A stretch of 64,000 nt of DNA from Pyrinomonadaceae bacterium (GTDB lineage Bacteria; Acidobacteriota; Blastocatellia; Pyrinomonadales; Pyrinomonadaceae). Made by a program: the position numbers and the translations under genes. Shown here in pieces: positions 37,848 through 46,563 of this stretch (position 1 is the first letter of the stretch; the number at the start of each line of letters is the position of its first letter). The notes beneath the pieces were generated by a model. That model was not told the origin of the DNA, made no database searches, and worked only from the letters and a program-made list of their open reading frames with translations. Where the stretch lies: NCBI GenBank assembly GCA_014380365.1, contig JACMJZ010000026.1:124001-188000 (forward strand), given 5' to 3'.

Positions 37848-38723
37848 CTAATCTACCTCGCAACTGCGGATCGCATCAGTAACCCGAACTGTTTGCACCG
37901 CGGCCTTAACATCATGCACGCGGACGATGTGGGCGCCTTTCAAAACCGCCGCAGTTGTAGAGGCCATTGTGCCGTGAAGTCGATCTTCGACGGGGGCGGG
38001 GTTGCCGTCGGCACCGGCGAGGATGCGGCCGATGAAGGATTTTCTTGAAGTGCCGATTAGGAGAGGGAAGTCGGGGAAGGCGGCGATGAGCTGATCGAGT
38101 TTGGCGATTAGTTCGATGTTTTGTTCCTGGCTCTTGCCGAAGCCGATGCCCGGATCGATGACGATCGACTCGCGCTTCACGCCGCGGCGTTCGGCCACTG
38201 CGATGCTGGCGCGCAGGCTGCTAGTTACTTCCGCGATAATGTCCGCGACGGGTGGGAGTTTGTGCATAGTTGCCGGCGTGCCGCGCGAGTGCATCAGCAC
38301 CAGACCCGCGCCTGATCTCGCCGCCTCATCTGCAATGTGAAAATCGAAACGCAGTGCGGAGATGTCGTTAACGATTGCGGCGCCGGCGTCGAGAGCCGCG
38401 CGCGCGACCTCGGCCTTGGTGGTGTCGATGGAGATGGGAACAGTGGTTCGTTTGGCGAGATGGCTAATAACAGGAAGAACTCGTTTGAGTTCCTCGTCAG
38501 CCGATACGATGGCTGTGCCGCCGGGGCGAGTTGATTCGCCGCCAACGTCGATGATGTCGGCGCCTTCTGCGATCATCTGTTCAGCGTGAGCGATTGAGCT
38601 TTCGAGCGAGAAGAACGAACCGCCGTCGCTGAAGCTGTCGGGGGTGACGTTGAGCACGCCCATCACGAGCGTGCGCTCGCCGATGGGCAGCGTTCTACCG
38701 CCAGCAATGTGCCATTCGCGCAT
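37848..38723 (-). CDS. folP: Dihydropteroate synthase
   Basis: The 291-residue protein condenses p-aminobenzoate with the pterin pyrophosphate to make dihydropteroate. Signatures are complete: LVMGVLNVTPDSFSDGG, GADIIDVGGESTRPG, PISIDTTKAEVARAAL, AAIVNDISAL, and ESIVIDPGIGFGKSQEQN. It is downstream of ftsH in the same direction, an order seen in many bacteria (tilS-ftsH-folP), but separated by a terminator-like hairpin. Confidence 0.97.
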   Translation of the reverse strand: MREWHIAGGRTLPIGERTLVMGVLNVTPDSFSDGGSFFSLESSIAHAEQMIAEGADIIDVGGESTRPGGTAIVSADEELKRVLPVISHLAKRTTVPISIDTTKAEVARAALDAGAAIVNDISALRFDFHIADEAARSGAGLVLMHSRGTPATMHKLPPVADIIAEVTSSLRASIAVAERRGVKRESIVIDPGIGFGKSQEQNIELIAKLDQLIAAFPDFPLLIGTSRKSFIGRILAGADGNPAPVEDRLHGTMASTTAAVLKGAHIVRVHDVKAAVQTVRVTDAIRSCEVD

Positions 38724-38744
38724 TTCGTAATGATAGCCGAAAAC

Positions 38745-38840
38745 TTATCCGCAGATTGCGCAGATTACGCAGATTTATTTAAGAACTGCCAAGCTGACTG
38801 TTTCTTTGTAATCTGTGTAATCGGCGTAATCTGCGGATAA
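38745..38840. repeat. Inverted repeat, TTATCCGCAGATT family
   Basis: TTATCCGCAGATTGCGCAG at the left and TAATCTGCGGATAA at the right are inverted copies, each continued by further CAGATTACG/CGTAATCTG words. It lies upstream of folP and resembles the element at 20772-20892 in style. Confidence 0.8.
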
Positions 38841-38841
38841 C

Positions 38842-38873
38842 AAAAAGGGGAATGAGCAGTGCCCATTCCCCTT
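38842..38873 (-). terminator. Rho-independent terminator downstream of ftsH
   Basis: On the minus strand AAGGGGAATG pairs with CATTCCCCTT and is followed by TTTTT (38842-38846 on the plus strand are A). It lies about 130 bases past the ftsH stop and before folP, so folP probably has its own promoter. Confidence 0.8.
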
Positions 38874-39001
38874 AACAAAACATTGCCCGCTGCGGTTCTG
38901 ACTAGTGTTCGCGCTCCGCGATCATTGCAGGCAGGACGAGCACCCCAACCGGGCTGCCCGGTCGGGGACCCCGCGCCTGCGCTCGCAGCTCAGGTGCTCA
39001 G

Positions 39002-40945
39002 TTAGGCCGGGGCGGGATTACCTCCGGTGATTGGCGGCAGGATTGGTTTCAGCGGTCGCGCCGAAGGTTCTTTCAGCTGCGGCTTGCCTTCGTCGCTGCC
39101 GGGGTCGGGAACCGGCGGCACTTCATCGAGCGCCAGTCCCGCGACTATGCGGCGAATCTCAACACCGTCGAGCGTTTCGCGTTCAAGCAGGCACTCCGCC
39201 AGGCGCACCATCGTGTCGCGATTGCCTTCGATAATTGCGAGGGCACGCTCATATTGCGCGGTGACGATCTTCTTCACCTGCTGGTCAATGTGAATCGCAG
39301 TCTCTTCCGAGAAGTCGCGATGCTGCGAAATCTCGCGGCCGAGGAAAATCTGTTCTTCCTTCTTGCCAAACGTGAGCGGCCCCATTTCCGACATGCCATA
39401 CTCACAGACCATCGCGCGCGCGAGTTCCGTGGCTCGTTCAATATCATTCGAAGCGCCAGTCGTGATGCTGCCAAGGAACGAACTCTCGGCAATTCGCCCG
39501 CCCATCAGGATTGCTATCTGGCCCAGCAAATACTCTTCGCTGTAGTTGTGGCGATCGCCTTCCGGTAGCTGCTGAGTTACGCCCAGCGCCATGCCGCGCG
39601 GAATGATCGTTACTTTGTGAACCGGATCGGCATTGGGAACTTTCAACCCGACGAGCGTGTGTCCTGCTTCGTGATAAGCAGTGACGCGCTTCTCCTCGTT
39701 TGAAATAACCATGCTCTTGCGCTCGGCGCCCATCAGCACCTTGTCCTTGGCCAACTCAAAGTCGGCCATCGCAACCAGCTTCTGGTTGTAACGCGCCGCA
39801 TTCAGTGCTGCTTCGTTGACGAGGTTGGCCAGGTCGGCGCCGGTAAAGCCGGGCGTGCCGCGCGCGATGACGCTGATGTCAACGTCTTCACCGAGGGGAA
39901 TCTTGCGCGTGTGAACTTTCAATATGCCTTCGCGGCCACGCACGTCGGGTCTGGACACTACGACACGCCTATCAAATCGCCCTGGCCGGAGCAGAGCCGG
40001 ATCCAGCACGTCCGGACGGTTGGTTGAGGCGATTAGGATGACGCCATCGTTTGACTCAAACCCGTCCATCTCAACGAGCAACTGATTCAGCGTTTGCTCA
40101 CGCTCGTCGTGTCCGCCGCCAAGACCAGCGCCGCGATGTCGACCGACGGCATCGATCTCGTCGATGAAAATAATGCAAGGCGCATTCTTCTTGCCCTGTT
40201 CGAACAAGTCGCGAACGCGCGAAGCGCCCACGCCCACGAACATTTCCACGAAGTCGGAACCGGAAATTGAGAAGAAGGGAACGTTGGCTTCACCAGCAAT
40301 CGCGCGCGCCAGCAAAGTCTTGCCGGTTCCCGGCGGGCCCATCATCAGCACGCCCTTGGGAATGCGTCCGCCAAGTTTTTGAAACTTCTGCGGCTCCTTC
40401 AGAAACTCAATAATCTCCTGAAGTTCTTCCTTGGCCTCTTCGACGCCGGCGACGTCCTTAAACGTCACCCGCTTCTGCTGGTTATTCAAAAGCTTCGCGC
40501 GAGACTTACCAAACGAGAGCGCTTTGTTTCCACCCGACTGCATTTGCCGCAGCATGAAGACCCAGATGCCGATGATGAACAGCAGCGGCGCCCAGGTGAT
40601 GAGCATCGGCCAGAAGAAGCCGCTACTTCCCGAGTCATCTTCAAACTTAGCTTTGGGTTGACCATCGCTGCCCAACTCATTCGCTTTCTTGAACAACTCA
40701 TTCTTCATCTGCTCGTTGGTGAGCTGGACCTTGAATTCGTTGTTTTGTTTGTCAAGGGCGGTGGTCTCGTTTTGCTTGACCGTCACCTTGCTGATCTCGC
40801 TTCTGTCGATCTTCTGGTACAGAGCGGTCAGATCCATTGCTGTCGCATTTTTGCCGCCGGGATTCACCAGCTTATAAAGCAGAATAGCTCCCGCGATAAT
40901 CAGTACCCAGAAAATAATTTGTCTAGCTGTGGAACTCAAAGTCAT
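39002..40945 (-). CDS. ftsH: ATP-dependent zinc metalloprotease FtsH
   Basis: The 647-residue protein has two N-terminal membrane segments ([18 protein letters not shown] and [20 protein letters not shown]) around a periplasmic loop. It has an AAA domain with Walker A GPPGTGKT, Walker [13 protein letters not shown] and the second region of homology [10 protein letters not shown], and the protease domain with the zinc motif [11 protein letters not shown]. FtsH degrades misfolded membrane proteins and regulators such as LpxC. A Pro-rich tail follows. tilS lies upstream after a 300-base gap. Confidence 0.98.
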   Translation of the reverse strand: MTLSSTARQIIFWVLIIAGAILLYKLVNPGGKNATAMDLTALYQKIDRSEISKVTVKQNETTALDKQNNEFKVQLTNEQMKNELFKKANELGSDGQPKAKFEDDSGSSGFFWPMLITWAPLLFIIGIWVFMLRQMQSGGNKALSFGKSRAKLLNNQQKRVTFKDVAGVEEAKEELQEIIEFLKEPQKFQKLGGRIPKGVLMMGPPGTGKTLLARAIAGEANVPFFSISGSDFVEMFVGVGASRVRDLFEQGKKNAPCIIFIDEIDAVGRHRGAGLGGGHDEREQTLNQLLVEMDGFESNDGVILIASTNRPDVLDPALLRPGRFDRRVVVSRPDVRGREGILKVHTRKIPLGEDVDISVIARGTPGFTGADLANLVNEAALNAARYNQKLVAMADFELAKDKVLMGAERKSMVISNEEKRVTAYHEAGHTLVGLKVPNADPVHKVTIIPRGMALGVTQQLPEGDRHNYSEEYLLGQIAILMGGRIAESSFLGSITTGASNDIERATELARAMVCEYGMSEMGPLTFGKKEEQIFLGREISQHRDFSEETAIHIDQQVKKIVTAQYERALAIIEGNRDTMVRLAECLLERETLDGVEIRRIVAGLALDEVPPVPDPGSDEGKPQLKEPSARPLKPILPPITGGNPAPA

Positions 40946-41260
40946 TAAAGCCTCCGGCCAAAATCATACCTTATCCCGCTATCCTTTGTCGCTTCGGCAG
41001 CCGAATGATTTCGGCCGCAGCGAACCCTGTCAATAGAGCGATTGGATGCCACGCAACATTGGGCTGGTTGTGTTACACCCGTGTTATTGGAACCTGTTAT
41101 GTCCTCACGGTTCCCGAAAACTTGGTCGCCGCCCGTCCCGAAGCGCCATCACCGTGCATCGTCAAGATCCAATTGCCTGCCCGTGCAACTCAAACTGGTA
41201 ACTTGCGGTCGGTCTCAGCTCGGGAGATTCCAGGTGTCCGAATGGCCTTTTTCAACCAGT
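40946..41260. other. 315-base gap between tilS and ftsH
   Basis: No gene is supported: frames on the plus strand here are interrupted or run into the antisense of tilS. In the usual bacterial order hpt may lie here, but no phosphoribosyltransferase motif is present. The region presumably holds the ftsH promoter. Confidence 0.5.
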
Positions 41261-42340
41261 TTATCGGATCAGTTCCAACCTTCCCCGCTTCCGCACTACC
41301 TTCATACCCCCCGGCAACTCAGCGACTCGGCCCCCTCGCTCGCCCCGTAGCAACCCTTCAACGGCGAGCAAGTGAACCATCTCCACCCGCCGCAGGTTAC
41401 CGCGCGCGCGCAAAATCCATTCACGCAGAGCCCGCCGGCGCAACGCGGCAGGCGCTTGCGCCAGAACACTTACGCTCAACGAGAGCACTTTGGTTTCATT
41501 AGTCTGCCCTGATGACTGCGCGGCTGCTTCCAACAGAGACCCCGCCGCCTCCGACAATGCCTCAGCGTCTTCGCTCAACAACGCAGCAGTCCGATTCAGC
41601 GCTTCGACGACGCGAGGGTTAAACGACTTCATCAGTGGTAACAACTGCTTCCGGATCCGCACCCGAGAGAACGTTTCATCGTCGTTCATTTCATCAATTC
41701 GGAAATCGATCTTCCTTCGCAAGCAGTAGTTCTCAGTATCAGTGCGGCGCGCCCAGGAGACTAAAGGTCGAATCAAACTAATATCGGAGTTTGTCGTCAG
41801 AGGGCGCACCGGCACAATGCTACTCAATCCTTCAGCAGCACTGCCGCGGAGCAGACGCATCAGAATTGTTTCCGCCTGATCGTCGAGCGTGTGCGCCGTC
41901 ACTACGAGCTTCGCGTTCTTCGCCTTTGCTATTTTGTGCAGGAAGGCATAACGCGCTTTCCTCGCTGCCTGCTCGAGATTTGCTCCTGACGCATCGCCAC
42001 TTGTTTTGCGTGGCTTCTTTAAGTCAGCCTTCCCGATTACGACCCCGATGTCACTACCAAGCGACTCCACCAACTGCTTTACCCACCTCGCATCCGCGCG
42101 GCTATCTTTCCTGAGGCCATGATCGAGGTGCGCGACAACGATCTCCAGATTCATCTTCTCGTTTTTAATCAACTCATCAAACGCCAGTAACAGCGCAGAG
42201 GAGTCAGCGCCGCCCGAGCCGCCAACTACGACGCTTGCGTCCGCGACCGGCAGGTCGAGCCGCCGCCACTCCGCCAGCAGTCCTGCGGCAAACGTGGACA
42301 GCCGCGGTCTCGTCGGTAGACGTGTCTTAGAGTGGGTCAT
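41261..42340 (-). CDS. tilS: tRNA(Ile)-lysidine synthase
   Basis: With ATG 42340 the protein has 359 residues; a TTG two codons upstream is the only other choice. The PP-loop motif VVGGSGGADSSALLL is present, followed by IVVAHLDHGLRKDSRADA and TAHTLDDQAETILMRLLRGS, all typical of TilS. It places lysidine at the wobble base of tRNA-Ile(CAU) so that AUA is read correctly. The C-terminal domain is short, like that of small TilS proteins. Confidence 0.95.
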   Translation of the reverse strand: MTHSKTRLPTRPRLSTFAAGLLAEWRRLDLPVADASVVVGGSGGADSSALLLAFDELIKNEKMNLEIVVAHLDHGLRKDSRADARWVKQLVESLGSDIGVVIGKADLKKPRKTSGDASGANLEQAARKARYAFLHKIAKAKNAKLVVTAHTLDDQAETILMRLLRGSAAEGLSSIVPVRPLTTNSDISLIRPLVSWARRTDTENYCLRRKIDFRIDEMNDDETFSRVRIRKQLLPLMKSFNPRVVEALNRTAALLSEDAEALSEAAGSLLEAAAQSSGQTNETKVLSLSVSVLAQAPAALRRRALREWILRARGNLRRVEMVHLLAVEGLLRGERGGRVAELPGGMKVVRKRGRLELIR

Positions 42341-42369
42341 CCCCAAGCGCAGAGAAAACAGATGAACGA

Positions 42370-42571
42370 AAGCGCCAAAGGCGCGTTATGTGGCAGCCTG
42401 GGGCAACGCCCCAGGAATGTGTGGGCATTTGTCAGCAAGCGCTGAAGGCGCGAAATAGATCTGATGCCCTTCCAATCTTGGCCCATGTCGCACCTTCAGC
42501 GCTCCGATCTCGACTCATGCCGTGTCCTGGGGCGTTGCCCCAGGCTAATTCATTTCGCGCCTTTGGCGCTT
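42370..42571. repeat. 202-base composite palindrome, GCGCCTTTGGCGC family
   Basis: AAGCGCCAAAGGCGCG and CGCGCCTTTGGCGCTT are perfect inverted ends. Nested inside are CCTGGGGCAACGCCCCAGG, its counterpart CCTGGGGCGTTGCCCCAGG, and an AGCGCTGAAGGCGC / GCACCTTCAGCGCT pair. It fills the divergent gap between tilS and the S46 peptidase. Confidence 0.88.
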
Positions 42572-42685
42572 CAATCCGTGCGCTTGACAATCCCCGGCCC
42601 AAAAGCTACTAATTCAGTCACCCCTGGTTCAGACGATTAAGTTCTAAATAGTTCTCCCGCAAAACAATTTTTCGCGAGGTTACTA

Positions 42686-44770
42686 ATGAAACTAAGACTA
42701 ATCCTGTGTGCGCTGATCGTCGCCGTATTCACCTTCCAATCCATTCCGGTCGCCGCGCTCGACGAAGGAATGTGGACCTTCAATAACGTACCCAGAGATG
42801 ACATCAAACAAAAGTATGGGTTCGAGGTCACTGACGAGTGGCTGCAGAAAGTCCAACTTGCTTCCGTGCGCTTCAACAACGGCGGTTCGGGCTCGTTTGT
42901 TTCGCCCGAAGGCCTGGTGCTCACAAATTATCACATTGTCGAAGACATTGTGGCCGAAGTGAGCACGCCCGAGAAGGATTACGCCAAGGAGGGCTTCGTA
43001 GCTCGCAGCAGGGCACAGGAAATCAAAGCTCCGTCGCTCGAGCTAAACGTACTGATGAGCATCGAGGACGTGACCGAGCGTGTAAACGGCGCAGCGAAGC
43101 CCGGCATGTCCGCTGCGGATGCGAATACGGCGCGACGCGCAGCCATCACCGGCATTGAAACCGAATCGACTACCGCTACCGGGTTGCGCAGCGACGTCGT
43201 CACGCTCTATCAGGGCGGTCAATACAATCTTTATCGTTACAAGAAGTACACCGATGTGCGCCTGGTCTTTGTTCCTGAGTTTCAGGCCGCGTTTTTTGGC
43301 GGCGACCCAGACAACTTCAACTTCCCGCGCTTCAATATCGACATGGCGCTTGTACGCGTTTACGAGAATGACCAGCCGGTAAAGGTGGACAACTACTTCA
43401 AGTGGTCAAAAACTGGCGCGAAGGATGGCGAGCTGGTTTTTGTCACTGGACATCCGGGTTCCACGTCTCGACTCAACACCGTGGCGCATCTCGAATCGTT
43501 ACGCGAGACGAGCATTCCCCTCCTGCTCCGAATGTTGGAATCGCGCCGCGCCATGCTCAAGCGCTACATGACACAGGGTGAAGAGCAAACACGACGCGCG
43601 CAGAGCGAGCTCAATTCGATTGAGAACTCGATCAAAGTCTACAAAGGCCAGGTCAAGGGTCTCAACGATCCCAAGTTGATGAACAAGAAACGTCTTGCTG
43701 AACAGGCGTTGCGAAGATCGGTCGAAGCCGATGAACAGAAGCGAAAAGAGTATGGCGATGCCTGGGTGGCAATTGCCAAGGGGCGCAAGGACCTCGCTCT
43801 CTACGAGCGCGACCGCCGTTTCCTCGATCTCGCCGCCGGCTTCAATACAGTTCTCTTTGGCTACGCGCGCACGCTCGTCCGTCTTGCCGAAGAAAATGCG
43901 AAGCCTAACGCCAAGCGTCTGCCGGAGTATGCCGACACGCGCCGAGGCGCGCTGGAAGCGAGCCTGTATTCCACCGCTCCGATTTACGACGACTTCGAAA
44001 AACTGAAGCTCGCGGATTCGCTCTTCTTCATGCAGAAGGAGTATGGCGCGAACCATCCACTCGTAAAGAAGGTGCTCAAAGGTAAAACTCCGGACGCGCG
44101 TGCCGCGGAGTTGATCGGTGGAACCAAACTCAAAGACGTCGCCTATCGCAAGCAAGTCGCTGCCGCCGGCGAGCGTATGACCAACAGCGGTGACGATCCC
44201 ATGATTGAGCTCGCTAAAGACATCGACAAAGAAGCGCGCACCGTGCGCAAGCGTTATGAAGAGGAAGTGGTTGCAGTGGAGCGTGGCAACTACGCCAAAG
44301 TCGCGCGCGCGCTTTTCGAGCAGCAGGGAACCAAAATGTATCCCGACGCCACCTTCACCCTCCGTCTTTCTTACGGCGCCGTAAAAGGCTACCAGGAAGA
44401 CGGAAAGTTCGTCGCTCCGTTTACCACGCTCGGCGGTCTCTACGCCCGCTCCGCGCAATTCAATCGAGAGTTTCCCTACAACCTGCCGCCTCGTTGGACC
44501 GCGAAGCGCCGGGCCGTCAACCTGCGCACGCCATTCAACTTCGTTTCGTCCAACGACATCATTGGCGGCAACAGCGGCTCACCCACGATTAACAAGAAGG
44601 GCGAGCTGGTCGGCCTAATCTTCGACGGCAACATTCAATCGCTGGTGGGAAACTTTGATTACGACGAATCAGTAAACCGTGCAATCTCGGTCGACGCGCG
44701 CGGCATGATCGAAATTCTGAGGAAAGTCTTCGGCGCCAACGAAGTCGCCAACGAACTCCTCCGCGGCTAA
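42686..44770 (+). CDS. S46 family dipeptidyl-peptidase-like protein
   Basis: The 694-residue protein has a signal peptide (KLRLILCALIVAVFTFQSIP) and then the S46 opening DEGMWTFNNVPRDDIKQKYG. The trypsin-like halves are visible: VSPEGLVLTNYHIVEDIV with the catalytic His (about 83), and GGNSGSPTINKKGELVGLIFD with the nucleophilic Ser (about 630), separated by a large helical insertion (about 290-580). S46 enzymes (DPP7/DPP11 type) release dipeptides in the periplasm and are typical of asaccharolytic Bacteroidetes and of some Acidobacteria. The motif TNYH replaces the usual TNHHC. Confidence 0.9.
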   Translation: MKLRLILCALIVAVFTFQSIPVAALDEGMWTFNNVPRDDIKQKYGFEVTDEWLQKVQLASVRFNNGGSGSFVSPEGLVLTNYHIVEDIVAEVSTPEKDYAKEGFVARSRAQEIKAPSLELNVLMSIEDVTERVNGAAKPGMSAADANTARRAAITGIETESTTATGLRSDVVTLYQGGQYNLYRYKKYTDVRLVFVPEFQAAFFGGDPDNFNFPRFNIDMALVRVYENDQPVKVDNYFKWSKTGAKDGELVFVTGHPGSTSRLNTVAHLESLRETSIPLLLRMLESRRAMLKRYMTQGEEQTRRAQSELNSIENSIKVYKGQVKGLNDPKLMNKKRLAEQALRRSVEADEQKRKEYGDAWVAIAKGRKDLALYERDRRFLDLAAGFNTVLFGYARTLVRLAEENAKPNAKRLPEYADTRRGALEASLYSTAPIYDDFEKLKLADSLFFMQKEYGANHPLVKKVLKGKTPDARAAELIGGTKLKDVAYRKQVAAAGERMTNSGDDPMIELAKDIDKEARTVRKRYEEEVVAVERGNYAKVARALFEQQGTKMYPDATFTLRLSYGAVKGYQEDGKFVAPFTTLGGLYARSAQFNREFPYNLPPRWTAKRRAVNLRTPFNFVSSNDIIGGNSGSPTINKKGELVGLIFDGNIQSLVGNFDYDESVNRAISVDARGMIEILRKVFGANEVANELLRG

Positions 44771-44844
44771 CCCGCGAGCGTCCGCTGGGAGCGCAGGCAT
44801 CCTGCCTGCAATTCTTTATTAGCCGCGCTGCGCGCGGCCAATGC

Positions 44845-44903
44845 GTCCAAAGGTCCAAGGTCAACCAAGGTAGACTTTGGACCTTGGACATTGGACTTTG
44901 GAC
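44845..44903. repeat. Inverted repeat, GTCCAAAGGTCCAAGG family
   Basis: GTCCAAAGGTCCAAGGTC at the left and GACCTTGGACATTGGAC then TTTGGAC at the right form an imperfect palindrome ending one base before the next gene's stop codon. Confidence 0.75.
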
Positions 44904-45602
44904 TTACCCCTGCGGCGTGGGCGCGCCCGTGGCAGTCTTCGGCGCAGCATGACTCGCCACGCGATCCACAACCACGCGCGCACTTCGATACCCCGAAACA
45001 AACTCCGGATCCGTCCTGCGAAACAGATTCACCAACCTGTCGATCTGGTCGCGCAGAATATTGTTCGCCTCGCGCACCAGCGTTGACAGTGATCCGGTCT
45101 GCACCGCACGCTCCACCACCGCCGTGCGCGGCTTAGCCTTGACCGCCTGGAAGTCCTGCAACGCCTGATCAAGCTCATCAATGTTCGCCTGCGTCACTTG
45201 CAACGCGGCGAGTTCGGTCTTCTTTGCGTTCGCCTTCGCCAGCACGTTGGTGGCGCGGTTTGAAAGTTCTTCGTCGCCCAGCTTGTCGAGCGCGTGCGGC
45301 GTCACATCCACCAGCGCCAGCAGGTCATGATCGTTGCTCGTGTGGGCCAGCACGCCGAGCGCTTCGCAGGTGAGAAACAAAACGTCTTCCAGAGCGTCGC
45401 GCGCGGCCGCCTTGTCGCCCGCCGCGCCGCTCACCGGTGTCTCCTGCTTTTGCGCCGCCGTATCAATCGCCGCAATCTTTTGTTGGAACTGCTGCACCGC
45501 CGCAACCAGCGGCGCCATCCCGTTCCACACTGAATTATTCTGATCGAGATATCCATCCACCGTCTTAAACATCGTCACCCGATTTGTCTGTGTTCTATTC
45601 AT
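44904..45602 (-). CDS. Unknown all-helical protein
   Basis: This 232-residue protein starts MNRTQTNRVTMFKTVDGYLD, with AGGAG seven bases before the ATG. It has no signal peptide, membrane segment or catalytic motif, but is rich in Ala, Asp, Gln and Leu throughout and should form long helices (for example MAPLVAAVQQFQQKIAAID and ANIDELDQALQDFQAVKAK). The C-terminus is Pro/Thr/Ala-rich. I do not know the family. Immediately upstream on the same strand lies a 21-bp minisatellite with open frames, and the gene is otherwise isolated. Confidence 0.75.
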   Translation of the reverse strand: MNRTQTNRVTMFKTVDGYLDQNNSVWNGMAPLVAAVQQFQQKIAAIDTAAQKQETPVSGAAGDKAAARDALEDVLFLTCEALGVLAHTSNDHDLLALVDVTPHALDKLGDEELSNRATNVLAKANAKKTELAALQVTQANIDELDQALQDFQAVKAKPRTAVVERAVQTGSLSTLVREANNILRDQIDRLVNLFRRTDPEFVSGYRSARVVVDRVASHAAPKTATGAPTPQG

Positions 45603-45759
45603 TTCAAATCTCCTAATCCTCGGCAGTTAGTGAGTGTTGCTCTCGACGCCGCAGCTGCCCTCCGTGGCGCTCCGGAGCTTGGGATTCTGCGCCCTCGCGC
45701 CTGATAGTTCATTCGCGAGTGTTTTCCGCACCCCTCTAACTGATATGCGCAAACTCGCC

Positions 45760-46095
45760 AAAGCATTTCGCACGACCCTGAGCGGCCTCCCCGCACCCGT
45801 CAGCCGCCTCCGCATGACCGTGTGCCGCCTCCGCGCAATGTTGACCCGCCTTCCCGCCTCCGCGAGCGGCCTTGCCAAGGCAATGAGCCGCCTCCGCGGA
45901 TCCGTGAGCCGCCTTCCCGCAGTCGTAAACCGCCTTCCCGCACCCGTAAGCTGCGTCCCCGCACTCGTGAGCTGCGTCCCCGCACTCGTGAGCGGCGTCC
46001 CCGCAACCATGAGCCGCGTTCCCGCACTCGTGAGCGGCTTCCCCGCACTCGTCAGCGGCGTTCCCGCGATCTTGAGCGGCGTTCTCGCGCCCGCG
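45760..46095. repeat. 21-bp minisatellite, 16 units
   Basis: From 45760 to 46095 the sequence runs in exact 21-base phase through sixteen diverged units of the type AGCNGCGTCCCCGCACTCGTG. Units at 45949-45969 and 45970-45990 are identical. Because 21 bases is seven codons, three long frames stay open through it: minus-strand ones with heptads such as AAHECGD or TPLTSAG, and a plus-strand one with heptads such as PALVSGV. The minus-strand TPLTSAG frame (46124 to 45627) ends 24 bases before the helical gene, so a coding role is possible, but none of the frames has a convincing ribosome site. Confidence 0.9.
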
Positions 46096-46170
46096 CGATG
46101 CGTTCGTAAAGCCCATCTTGTCAATAAGATAGCCGGAAGATGAGGGATCAGGGCTTATTGGAAGGAAATT

Positions 46171-46376
46171 ACGCTGAAAGCGTTGGTTAATTACAGCCCA
46201 GGGTTGTTGCAACCCTGGATTTTCCGGGCCCAAAAAATCTGTTCGCGAACTCTGAAGGAGTTCGCGACCGCGGCGGCACGACTACCCAACGCTTTCAGCG
46301 TTTGATTCGGGGAAGGCTGACACCCGTCCCAGGGTTGTTGCAACCCAGGGCAGGAATTAGCCAACGCCTTCAGCGT
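46171..46376. repeat. 206-base composite palindrome, AACGCTTTCAGCG family
   Basis: ACGCTGAAAGCGTTGG and CCAACGCCTTCAGCGT mark the inverted ends. Inside are CAGGGTTGTTGCAACCCTGG, its partner CCCAGGGTTGTTGCAACCCAG, a GTTCGCGAACTCTGAAGGAGTTCGCGA hairpin (27 bases in all) and another AACGCTTTCAGCGTT. It lies between the minisatellite and the thermonuclease gene. Confidence 0.85.
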
Positions 46377-46563
46377 CATTCATTTATTAATCTGCTGAAG
46401 TTGGTGGCTTTTGACTTTTGTGCAAAGCCCTGAAAACGCGGGTATTGGTCGTGCCGCCGGATGTGCGGAAGGGTAAGCCCAAATTCAATCCGCGGCTTAG
46501 TTACAAGAGTTCTTTTAATAGTCCGGTTGTTTGCTGTATGCTGCGGCCCGAAGGGGGTCTCAC

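Noticed and set aside
40379-40948. 189-codon plus-strand frame opposite ftsH
   Set aside because: It is antisense to the conserved N-terminal half of FtsH and has no independent evidence.
43499-44458. 319-codon frame on the minus strand inside the S46 peptidase gene
   Set aside because: The plus strand encodes a complete S46 protein with its catalytic motifs. The antisense frame has no recognisable domain and is a codon-bias shadow.
45760-46095. CRISPR array
   Set aside because: The 21-base units are contiguous, diverged and have no spacers; no cas gene is present.
45736-46233. Minus-strand frame with AAHECGD heptads as a cysteine-rich repeat protein
   Set aside because: Its first 40 codons lie in a composite palindrome (46171-46376) and it has no ribosome site. 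It is kept only as part of the minisatellite entry.
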